Origin: Urophycis tenuis
Taxonomy: Eukaryota > Chordata > Actinopteri > Gadiformes > Phycidae
Direction: 5' to 3'
NCBI GenBank assembly: GCA_036785325.1
Contig: JAXIVH010000152.1
Coordinates: forward strand, 232,001-296,000
Length of the DNA stretch: 64,000 nucleotides
Below the pieces are notes generated by a model. The model was not told the origin of the DNA and ran no database searches. It saw nothing but the letters and a program-made list of their open reading frames with translations. Position 1 is the stretch's first letter. The number at the start of each line of letters is the position of its first letter. Shown here one piece after another: positions 1-8,080 of the stretch. Position numbers and translations under genes: made by a program.

Positions 1-1001
1 AGCACATCGTTCACCAGAGCCTGGAATACCGCTGGTGCGTTGGTGAGGCCAAATGGCATTACCCGGTACTCATAGTGGCCGGTGTGGGTGTTGAATGCAG
101 TTTTCCACTCGTCGCCTTCTCGTATGCGCACTAGGTGGTACGCATTACGAAGGTCCAGTTTAGTGAAAACTGTGGATCCCTGGAGCAGCTCAAAAGCAGA
201 GGTGAGTAAGGGCAGAGGATACCGGTTCTTCACTGTGACGTCGTTCAGACCTCGGTAATCAATGCAGGGCCGAAGGGAACCGTCCTTCTTTCCCACAAAG
301 AAGAACCCGGCACCAGCAGGAGAAGAAGACGGGCGGATGATTCCAGCTGCTAGGGAGTCCCTGATGTAATCCTCCATGGCCTTTCTTTCTGGAGGAGACA
401 GTGAGTAGAGGTGACCCTTAGGTGGAGCAGATCCAGGGAGAAGGTCAATGGCGCAGTCATACGGACGGTGTGGGGGCAGAGATGTGGCTTTGGTCTTGTT
501 GAACACTTGCCGGAGACCATGGTAGCATTCAGGAACGTTAGAAATGTCAGGGGCAGTGCTGGGGGGTATTGGGCTGGTGGGCAGCGAGGCAGCACGCAAA
601 CAGGTCAAGTGGCAGTCATCTCCCCACTCTTTGACAGTACCGGAGGCCCAGTCGAGGTGAGGATTGTGGAGACGGAGCCATGGGTGGCCCAGGATTAGGG
701 GTTGACCCGGAGAGCAGAGTAGGTGGAAGCGGATGGTCTCTTGGTGGTTGCCTGACACCAACATAGAGATGGGGGCTGTGATGCTGGTAACTGTGCCGAG
801 TACGTGACCGTCCAGGCCCCGGGCTGGAACGGGAGCGGACAAGGGGTGGCTTTCCAAGCCCAGCTGACGAGCAAGTTCTGTGTCCATAATGTTTGCTTCT
901 GCGCCAGAGTCCACCAGGGCTGCCAGAGTGTGGGTTGTATCAGACAGGTAAAGACAGACTTGGATCAGGGTTTTACGATTGATGGAGGACTGAATGTTCA
1001 T
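1..1001 (-). CDS. Pol (protease and start of reverse transcriptase), gypsy element 1, partial
   Basis: This minus-strand frame is open from before the ATG at 1001 down to base 1. An aspartic protease active site reads DSGAE (about 885-899, + strand). Reverse transcriptase motifs follow: GSLRPCIDYRGLN (about 235-275), FTKLDLRNAYH (about 140-175) and MPFGLTNAP (about 33-60). The polymerase YxDD box is off the left edge. Relative to gag, pol lies in the -1 frame and overlaps the gag end, so expression by -1 ribosomal frameshifting is likely. The true N terminus is uncertain; 1001 is only the first ATG. No stop was found in this part. Confidence 0.85.
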   Translation of the reverse strand, partial: MNIQSSINRKTLIQVCLYLSDTTHTLAALVDSGAEANIMDTELARQLGLESHPLSAPVPARGLDGHVLGTVTSITAPISMLVSGNHQETIRFHLLCSPGQPLILGHPWLRLHNPHLDWASGTVKEWGDDCHLTCLRAASLPTSPIPPSTAPDISNVPECYHGLRQVFNKTKATSLPPHRPYDCAIDLLPGSAPPKGHLYSLSPPERKAMEDYIRDSLAAGIIRPSSSPAGAGFFFVGKKDGSLRPCIDYRGLNDVTVKNRYPLPLLTSAFELLQGSTVFTKLDLRNAYHLVRIREGDEWKTAFNTHTGHYEYRVMPFGLTNAPAVFQALVNDV

Positions 1002-1021
1002 TGAGCTCAGCCGGATTCCTC

Positions 1022-2077
1022 CTACATCCGGTGAGCTCCGGCTTTTACTGGACAGGCGGCGACTCGATGCCCATCACCGCCACAGTACAGACACAGGTTA
1101 GAGGTGATGCGTCGCTGGCGCTCTGTAGGGGTTAGGGAGGCGCGGCCGATTTCCATCAGTTCAGGCTGGTCAGATGACGTGGCAGGAGAAGACGGGAGAG
1201 CAGTCGGGCTGCTCCGTGTGCTGGTGGATGGACTGTTGCGCCCTCTCTCTCGACGACGGGCCTGGATCCGGCGGTCGATGCGGACAGCCAGAGCAATGGC
1301 TTCGTCGAGGGTGGAGGGTTGATCATGGGAAACCAACTCATCCTTTATGTAGTCCGCCAGGCTGTGGAGGAACGCATCCACCAACGCCTCCATGTTCCAG
1401 GAGCTCCGACTGGCCACGGTTCGAAAATCGATGGAGTAATCCGCCACGGTCCTTCTGCCTTGGCGAATACTCATCAGGGTCTGTGATGCCTCAGCTGTTG
1501 TGGATCCCAAGTCGAAGACCTTGAGCATCCCTTCGGCGAACAGGTCGAAGGTAGCACATGCAGGGGTCTGGCGCTCGAACTCAGTCGTTCCCCACAGTCG
1601 AGCCCGTCCCGTCAGGTGAGTGATCACATAACCAACCTTAGCCCCTTCAATGGCAAAGGTTCTGGGTTGCAGGCTAAACTGGACACGGCAGCTCGTAAGG
1701 AACGCCCGTACCTGAGTTGGGTCACCATTGAACCGCTCTGGATTGCCAATCTTGGGTTCTGGGGATCCAACAACAGCGGCGGCAGTGACCAGGGCAGATG
1801 ACTCGGGGGCTGGGCCGGTGGGCAGACTGGCTGAAGCTGATGGAGGAGTAAGGTTGGTGAGAAGTTGAATAGTCATGGCAAGGTGTTGTTGCTGCTGCTG
1901 AATCTGTTGCTGTTGCTGCTGGAATTGCTGTTGCTGTTGATGGCCGACCTGGAGCAGGGAGGCAATGTCACCACTCATGCGGTTAACCTCTCTCTCTGTG
2001 TGTTCCAGGCGTTGCATGGCGGTGGGTTGTTCAGGTTCGTCGGGTTCCATGCTGGGTGGGATGTGCGCTGGGTCCAT
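1022..2077 (-). CDS. Gag-like protein, gypsy element 1
   Basis: The protein has 351 residues and starts with ATG at 2077, 18 nt past the LTR. The N-terminal part has a glutamine-rich stretch of CAG/CAA-type codons (+ strand about 1880-1945). A retrotransposon capsid-like domain follows in the middle, with the motif RAFLTSCRVQF. Near the C terminus is one CCHC zinc knuckle, CLYCGGDGHRVAAC, the nucleic-acid-binding motif of Gag. The frame ends in TAG at 1022-1024, and pol continues in the -1 frame. The frame is fully open. Function is inferred from family: packaging of element RNA into cytoplasmic particles. Confidence 0.9.
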   Translation of the reverse strand: MDPAHIPPSMEPDEPEQPTAMQRLEHTEREVNRMSGDIASLLQVGHQQQQQFQQQQQQIQQQQQHLAMTIQLLTNLTPPSASASLPTGPAPESSALVTAAAVVGSPEPKIGNPERFNGDPTQVRAFLTSCRVQFSLQPRTFAIEGAKVGYVITHLTGRARLWGTTEFERQTPACATFDLFAEGMLKVFDLGSTTAEASQTLMSIRQGRRTVADYSIDFRTVASRSSWNMEALVDAFLHSLADYIKDELVSHDQPSTLDEAIALAVRIDRRIQARRRERGRNSPSTSTRSSPTALPSSPATSSDQPELMEIGRASLTPTERQRRITSNLCLYCGGDGHRVAACPVKAGAHRM

Positions 2078-2094
2078 GTTTGGTCAGACCGTTC

Positions 2095-2621
2095 TGTCAG
2101 ACACCAAACAGGAAGAGGACCACAAGAGCGTCACGTTAAACAGTTTATTGAAGGATTTGGGGAAAGGGGGTGTATGGGTGTGTTTCCAGAGCTGAGTGGC
2201 GTCTCACTGAGATGGCGGGGTGGGTTCCAGGGCAGGCTCGATGATGGGCTGGAGTCACTGGGTAAAGACACACACAGCCGAGGGAGAGGAAAGCTGGCAG
2301 ATGGAATGTTAGCAGTGGTACAGGCAAGGGCTAGGCAGTATTCGTAGTCATAAGGCAGAAGGCAGGTCAAGGTTACCGGGGCAGAAGATCAAAGACGTAG
2401 TTGAGCAGGTCCGATATCACAGGTAAGAGTCAGAGGCGTATGAAGACAGGCAGGGTAACAGGTACTGGTTTGCAGACGGTCTGACAAGGAGGTACTGAAA
2501 GACAGGGCTTATATACAGAGGGAGATGAACAGGGAATGCAGTGCAGCTGGCAGGTTAATGATTGCAGGAGTAGATACAGGTGTGGCTGATCAAACAGAGC
2601 TGAGAGAGAAAGCTCATGACA
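2095..2621 (-). repeat. 5' LTR of gypsy element 1
   Basis: This LTR is 527 bp. On the minus strand it holds a TATA-like TATATAAG (about 2508-2516) and, downstream, an AATAAA polyadenylation signal (about 2140-2147). That is the expected promoter, R region and poly(A) order of an LTR. The partner LTR is off the window, so age cannot be estimated. Confidence 0.85.
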
Positions 2622-3160
2622 GTAGCAGCGGCACCGGGAGGGGGTGACAGCGTTGCATCGGGGCCCAGGTCAGTGTCCAGAGACTCAGTTGATGGTACTC
2701 CTAAAAAGTAAAGTGGGAAAATTTAATCAATTCAATAAGTTACTTTATAGTGATTTAGATTTTTCCCATATAGCCTACCTGAGAGTGCCGTCTCCCCGAT
2801 GATGGCCCCGATGCGCTGGTCCAACTCAGACATGGGTGTCGTGTCTGCTGTCCCCCCTCCAGTCCGTTGCATCTCCCGCCGGAATTTTGCGATATTTCTT
2901 TTTGTTTCGCATTTAAGGTCGAACCATTTCTTTTTTACCTCTTCGACCGTGCGCCCCTCTCCCGACACTGCATCCACTGCACGCGTAACTGCCTCCCAGG
3001 CTTCCTTTTTGTTTGTGTTAGTGCAACCTGCACTAAGGCTGCTAAATATAATTTTCTTTCTAACCGTAATCTCTTGCAGTAGAACTTCTAATTCTGAGCT
3101 GCTAAAGTTTTTTTTTCTTTTTACCGGCGGTCCAGCGGATTTGCTCTTTGATTTCGGCAT
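2622..3160 (-). pseudogene. Harbinger Myb/SANT-like DNA-binding protein gene, copy 1 (truncated by gypsy)
   Basis: Exon 1 (3160-2779) encodes 127 codons starting MPKSKSKSAGPPVKRKKNFS. A Myb/SANT-like trihelix follows, with the tryptophans of KKEAWEAVTRAV and VKKKWFDLKCETKRN. A GT donor (CTCAG|GTAGGC) ends exon 1. Exon 2 begins at 2700 after TTTTTAG and is cut at 2622 by the gypsy element. In PIF/Harbinger elements this Myb-like protein partners the HARBI1 transposase, helping nuclear import and binding of the transposon ends. Exon 1 is intact and nearly identical to copy 2. The gene is called broken because exon 2 and everything downstream are displaced by gypsy. Confidence 0.85.
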
Positions 3161-3308
3161 TTTGTTTCCTCTGTGTGGCGTCTACACACTATGGGCCCTT
3201 TTATAGGCATTAATGGGCGGTTACCTATGCTAATCCTATGCTAATTAGACTCACCTGGCACGCGCGCTCAATAGGGGTTATTGGTGCGTTTTATGGTCCG
3301 TTTTATTA

Positions 3309-4369
3309 TGGTGCGTTTTATTATAACCGTCGAACCCTCTCGGATCTCGGTGGTGACGTCACTTCGGAGGTCCGAGACGGTTCAAGCGTTTCATTATTGT
3401 TCCGAGGAAAGTTCGTTGGAGAAAAACATGGACGCCACCCGGAAAGCTATTGTCGCGGTAGTCGCATGTCGCATGAGCTTCACCTACACAACCTTGAGGA
3501 AGAATTCCAGGAACAGTACACTAGACGCAGAATGTATGTTCATATTTCAGTATATTTAGTGAAGTGAAAGCGTTGGAGTCGCTTGATAGTAGACCATTTT
3601 GGCATGCTAGCTAGATAGCATTACTATCCGTCTCCATAGAAACGGACGCCACATAACATGTGACACTGGGCGCAGCCATCGTAAATTCTGTCTCGGAAGT
3701 CGGAACCCTTGCTCGGTCTCCTGTGAGTTCAACCGAGCAGGCAAGTTCTCCGTCCGAGTAAAAGGGGCGTGTCCATGCGTGTCGCTAGGCAATGTCCTCG
3801 GACGTCCGAGATCCGAGATGGTTCGACGGTTATAATGAAACGCACCATAACCGTCAATCCCTCTCGGATCTCGGATCTCGGACGTCCGAGGACATTGCCT
3901 AGCGACACGCATGGACACGCCCCTTTTACTCGGACGGAGAACTTGCCTGCTCGGTTGAACTCACAGGAGACCGAGCAAGGGTTCCGAGACAATTCACGAT
4001 GGCTGCGCCCGGTGTCACCTGTTATGTGGCGTCCGTTTCTATGGAGACAGATAGTAATGCTATCCAGCTAGCATGCCAAAATGGTCTACTATCAAGCGAC
4101 TCCAACGCTTTCATTTCACTAAATATACTGAAATATGAACATACATTCTGCGTCTAGTGTACTGTTCCTGGAATTCTTCCTCAAGGTTGTGTAGGTGAAG
4201 CTCATGCGACATACGACTACCGCGACAATAGCTTTCCGGGTGGCGTCCATGTTTTTCTCCAACGAACTTTGCTCGGAACAATAATAAAACGCTTGAACCG
4301 TCTCGGACCTCCGAAGTGACGTCACCACCGAGATCCGAGAGGGTTCGACGGTTATAATAAAACGCACCA
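3309..4369. repeat. Foldback (inverted dimer) element inside ISL2EU
   Basis: The element starts TGGTGCGTTTTATTATAACC and ends with the reverse complement CGCACCA, flanked by TA on both sides (3307-3308, 4370-4371). The arms of about 520-540 bp are near-perfect inverted copies. The centre (3838-3850) carries another copy of the terminus, so positions 3309-3847 form a complete terminal-repeat element of about 539 bp and 3848-4369 is a second, inverted copy lacking its outer tip. Open frames in the arms mirror each other and are not genes. The TA flank would suit a Tc1/mariner-like origin, but no transposase is present. Confidence 0.8.
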
Positions 4370-4589
4370 TATGCAGAACGCCCAGCGCTCGAACCGGAAT
4401 ACTGGTCTAAACAGGTCTAAGCATTTCCGCTTTTCACTTCGTACACAGTGGTTGACTGCAGCGGTAGGTGAAATCCTCTGAGGTAACTTCTCAGTGTCGC
4501 TTATTATAATAAAATTCTTATTTCTGATCAAACTTAAGTGTATTTGTTTTAATGAAAATGTCACAAATGTTAAAATATCAGAAACGCAA

Positions 4590-4960
4590 TATCTGAATAG
4601 CAGTTTTTGTTGTGTGGCTAGCGGCTCTGTGTCGGGGAATTTAACGCTCGCTGTTTCACTAGTTTCCAAAGGATGACTCAGTCAGGGCAATATGGGTCCG
4701 AAACATTAGGTGTGATAACTTTGTTATAAGGAGACACACCACCCTCTGCCGTCGACATTTTATGCCAGAAGATATTGAATTGAATGGGGGTATTGAATGG
4801 AGCCGACGCCGTTTGAAACCCGGGGTGATTCCGGTGTTGTTCGCTTGGAACAACTTCAGCCTGCCGGGTCGCTCGGCCAAGCGTGTGGCAGAGGACATAG
4901 CGGCAAGAGGAGGATGAGGAGCTGATCGATGACAGCGCGTCTTTGAGGTGTAATGACTAT
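4590..4960 (+). pseudogene. Decayed THAP zinc-finger domain (ISL2EU transposase N terminus)
   Basis: Plus-strand frames show the order of a THAP domain. A cysteine start (FCCVASGS, about 4595) is followed, in a second frame, by FPKDDSVRAIWVRNIR (about 4665-4713), then LCRRHFMPEDIE and finally the AVPTIF-like box GVIPVLFAWN near 4830. A frameshift and an in-frame TAG (FH*FPKD, about 4660) lie between the N-terminal cysteines and the rest, and another break follows at about 4915. THAP domains are zinc-dependent DNA binders found in several transposase families. Here only a relic remains, and no DDE catalytic core was found downstream. Confidence 0.68.
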
Positions 4961-5109
4961 GATAGCCAAATGGATGATCTAAGGTGCCTATCGTAAGCCA
5001 AATCATTGTACCTATTGTAAATACATTAGTACATGAAGCATTATTGAAACATGTTTGCAGAAAATTTTTTATACTGTCAAATAAATGTTGTGCTCAGAAC
5101 ATAACGTCT

Positions 5110-5754
5110 ATTAAAAGTCAGGTACTATATAACTATTGAAAAAAATAACTGCCTTTTTTCTTATTACTTTTGTGACCTCTGGGTCAACTACTATGGGTTG
5201 GACTAGCATCTTTTCTTGAGCACTAATGGCAAAGTCACACCATCCCATTCCTGTCAGCAAAAGTTGCCCCTGCACCTGCCAGAAGTACAGGTGACTTTAT
5301 TTTAACAGCAGTGTTCCTTCCTTCATGTTTAGATACTTGCAGTCAACGTAGCTGCTAATGTTGGGGCACTTGATCTCAACTGGGCCAAAAGGTGGCTGTG
5401 CAAAAGGGTCAAATACTAGGCCATCTGGTGAGATGCCAAGCCTTGGGGCATCAGGGTGAACAATTAGGCCATAGGGCATGTAGGTTACATTCCTTATTTT
5501 GCAGTATTCTTGTGCTGCCATAAACTCCATATCTGCACCTATTTGAGTAAAAGACGTTTCTAAATTTGAGTAGAATTATGGCAGCTGATGCCACTCTGAA
5601 TTTCCAGCCTGCTCTCTGGTTGCCACCTCAATCTAAATGTGACATTCAAACTTTTCAGGTGGAAGTGTTGTTCGTCGGTTAGCTCATGTGCACAGTCTGT
5701 CGGGGCAAGCCGGTAGTCATCTAAAGGAAGCTGTGGAAGAGGTGGAGCATCCAT
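5110..5754 (-). pseudogene. Decayed YqaJ-type nuclease (ISL2EU accessory protein)
   Basis: The minus strand shows YqaJ-like recombinase/exonuclease motifs in order. IEVATREQAGNSEWHQLP (about 5580-5630) lies in a shifted frame. The catalytic block follows, with GISPDGLVF (acidic) and VEIKCPN (the ExK pair), at 5370-5450. A C-terminal YFWQVQGQLLLTGMGWCDF lies at about 5235-5290. A stop at 5297-5299 splits the last block from the rest, and a frameshift precedes 5560. In ISL2EU elements a YqaJ-like protein accompanies the transposase; its exact role is not settled. The opposite orientation to the THAP relic implies convergent transcription. The relic is too damaged to encode a working enzyme. Confidence 0.75.
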
Positions 5755-6836
5755 ATTGATCTGTATTACCCTAGTAGGTAGTATGGGCTGCTGGTTAGAA
5801 AGTAAACTTCCCTTTTGGGCTACACCAGTGTTTTCTCATCACTGGTGGACATTGTTGCTATGAGGGGCCTTCAGTCTTTATAAGGGTCCTCAATACATAG
5901 CAGTCCAATATTGAACAGGTTCCCATTCACACCCTTGTAGAGTGTATTTCTAAGAAACAAAGTGGTACAGTTCATATCCTACTGTGACAAGGTTACAATT
6001 ATAAAAGTAAAATATGTTGTATGTATGGTCTGCTGGCTTCAGTAACTGCAATGTGTGGAAAAAGAAATAGAAATTCATTTACAAAACTTAAGTCCATAAA
6101 GTCAGTATAGTGTCATAGTCCTCATTTGAGAGGAGAATGACCTGAAGATAGCAACCATTTGCCAGTGTTTTTTCATTCTTCTGCATGGACCTGTGACTAG
6201 CTGCTCTTGACACTGACAGTACCTGTCAACCTGTCTTTGTTTGAAACTGGTGGACAAGAAGATACAGCAATTGTTCATTCATTTATTTATCACATTTGTC
6301 ATTATACAAACAAAATAATGCTGAACCACCTGCCAGAACGGAAGTCGACATTAGACCTACAGTCGACACATAGGACCAGCATTAACACATAGGACATCGT
6401 AGTAATTACTATTGGTACCAAAACCCCATCGCTAAAACGCAGTCTTCATTTGATTGTTTTAATCGTCTGTGACAAAAAAAGGCTAAACTACTGATAGCAT
6501 ACAAGTCTAAACTAACGACTGATAGTTACCTAACGCTATATCGGGTGCCATTAGCAAAAGCTACATACTACATACCTTCATAATTATGAATAAATGAGGA
6601 AGAAAAACTTAAAACGTAAAACTTAAATCCCTTGTCAAACACAGTACTCAAGGTTCTGGAGGTCTGTTTGGCAATAGTGTGTACATCGGAAATTGTTATT
6701 AGGGGTAGCTCCTGTAAACACCGGCTGTAGAAGTTATTTTACTTCGCTAGGTGAGTCAGCCATGGAGACAGCAGCGGACTGCCGGAAGTAGTTAGACCTG
6801 TTTTGAGAACCCGGAAGAATGTTGCGCATAACCCCT
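5755..6836. other. Non-coding remainder of ISL2EU
   Basis: AT-rich sequence with no frame longer than about 60 codons that looks like protein. It ends with the right terminal repeat at 6836. No further gene remnants or regulatory motifs were recognised. Confidence 0.5.
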
Positions 6837-7004
6837 ATTTACGAGGAGATGGCATTCATCAATTTAAGAACACGGCTGCGAACAATTCAGCGGCTTAAGA
6901 ACACGTTGATGAATCTGACGTAGGGTCTTCTTAGAAATCTTCTTAAGAAGGACTTAAGAAAGAATCTAAGGAGATTCTTAAGAAGATATTGGTGAATGAG
7001 GCCC

Positions 7005-7951
7005 ATTGACTCACTCCCCCATATAACCCACAATATCCCACTTCAAACTCCTCAGACTACACCTTTGACGCAGTCAAGCTTCTGCTGTAAGTTGTCTGTA
7101 TCAAAATCCATCATCCATCCATCTATATATTGTTTTATTTGTGTTGATCAATCGATTTATCTTTCTGTCAGTCTACCTGTCTATTGCTCCTTCAATTCAC
7201 AATTGTCAGTTTGATCCAATTGTTATCAACGCCTAAATCCTGTATCCTGTAGTCCTGAGTTTCAAGCTGTCAGTGTTTGTGAGAAAACACAGCTATGCCT
7301 GTGTGTGTGTATGTGTGAGTATTATTGTAGCAACGGGCATTGCTATGCACCAACTAGGTGGCTGCCAACTTTACTGGACTCCTCCAGAACAAGGACGCAG
7401 GGCGGTGGTGTTTTATTGCAGAGTTTAAGGACAATAGTACAGGCAGCTGGTGCTCCGTGCTGCCATGCAGGAGATCTCCTGAGTGTGTGTGTGTGTGTGG
7501 TGACAGCTGGTTTTACCTGTTGCACTTTGATCGCTCAACGTGCAACTGAGCAATCAACTCTGCAGCCTCACCAGCCAATCAGTCTGACTCGGGCCAGGTG
7601 AGGCTGCTTAAGCCAGCCGTCACCCACACACACTCCACCATTATGTTATCTGTTTAAAGTATCCAACTGAATAATGCCCAGCCCTCCCTTTAGGCCTCCC
7701 TCCAAAGCTACTCCCCCAAAACACACGAGTAGCTCGCTAGCTTTAGCCACAGGTCTGCCTGGCCTTGTGGAAGACTTCGGTCATTGGGCGTTTTTCTTAC
7801 TTTATCATAGAATTTGATTTACTGATTGCAGTCGGGATGTAAATAGTAAGTAAGAGAAAAAATGCTTGTTGCCCATTGTACCTTTAGATATTTCTGTGTG
7901 TTCAGATTGTATTTCTGTATTCAGATGAAATAAAGGCATAGCCGGTCAAAC
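7005..7951 (+). other. Unit A: upstream block of the X-type receptor gene
   Basis: This block is repeated nearly unchanged at 33195-34142 (unit B) and, from about 47390 to 48410, in unit C. It starts with a short L2 3'-end scrap (GACTCACTCCCCCAT) in A and B only. A (GT)n run lies near 7300 and another near 7482-7500. Just before the X start codon is GAAATAAAGGCATAGCCGGTC. It probably holds the X promoter and 5' leader. Small open frames here are not conserved in the repeats as proteins. Confidence 0.55.
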
Positions 7952-8080
7952 ATGAACTCCACTCGTCAAGACACGGCTCTTTCATCTATATTTACTTCAG
8001 GAGTCAGGACTTTCAGAGGGACGCCAGGTATCCCAAGAAATACTTTCAGGGTTAGAAATAATTACATCATCACGTCAATA

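Larger units (their letters stand above)
1..2621 (-). mobile_element. Ty3/gypsy LTR retrotransposon 1 (5' part)
   Basis: Read on the minus strand, the order is 5' LTR (2621-2095), gag (2077-1022), then protease and reverse transcriptase running off the left edge. The LTR starts TGTCATGAG and ends TCTGACA, giving TGTCA/TGACA termini. The element lies inside exon 2 of the Myb-like gene of a Harbinger transposon: sequence from 2622 onward matches the second Harbinger copy from about 32385 onward, where no gypsy is present. RNase H, integrase and the 3' LTR would be outside the window. No obvious tRNA primer-binding site was recognised after the LTR. Confidence 0.93.
3273..6836. mobile_element. 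ISL2EU-type DNA transposon inserted in Harbinger copy 1
   Basis: The element is 3564 bp with short inverted ends AGGGGTTAT ... ATAACCCCT, flanked by a 2-bp AT duplication (3271-3272, 6837-6838). Removing it and one AT restores CTCAATTTACGAGG, which is exactly the sequence at 33026 in the uninterrupted Harbinger copy 2. A 2-bp AT duplication, a THAP-type domain and a YqaJ-type nuclease together are the known hallmarks of ISL2EU within the PHIS superfamily. Coding regions are decayed, and no transposase catalytic domain was recognised. Confidence 0.82.
2622..7004. mobile_element. PIF/Harbinger transposon, copy 1 (right part, interrupted)
   Basis: Positions 2622-3272 and 6837-7004 match Harbinger copy 2 (32385-33194) almost base for base. 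They form the Myb-gene end and the right terminus, which ends AATGAGGCCC at 7004. The flank resumes with ATTGACTCACTCCCC, the same bases that follow copy 2, so both copies trace to one insertion. The HARBI1 end is beyond the left edge or lost behind the gypsy insertion at 2621/2622. An ISL2EU element (3273-6836) interrupts it. Confidence 0.88.

Noticed and set aside
1104..2347. Plus-strand frames over gypsy 1 gag and LTR
   Set aside because: Antisense shadows; the minus-strand Gag frame with zinc knuckle and the LTR account for this region.
3281..3559. Frames of about 90-100 residues repeated at 3281-3559 (plus) and 4119-4370 (minus)
   Set aside because: They are mirror images from the arms of the inverted dimer, with no similarity to a recognised protein.
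4352..5006. Minus-strand frames of 105 and 115 residues in ISL2EU
   Set aside because: The plus strand at the same place shows a THAP-like motif order, which explains the sequence better.
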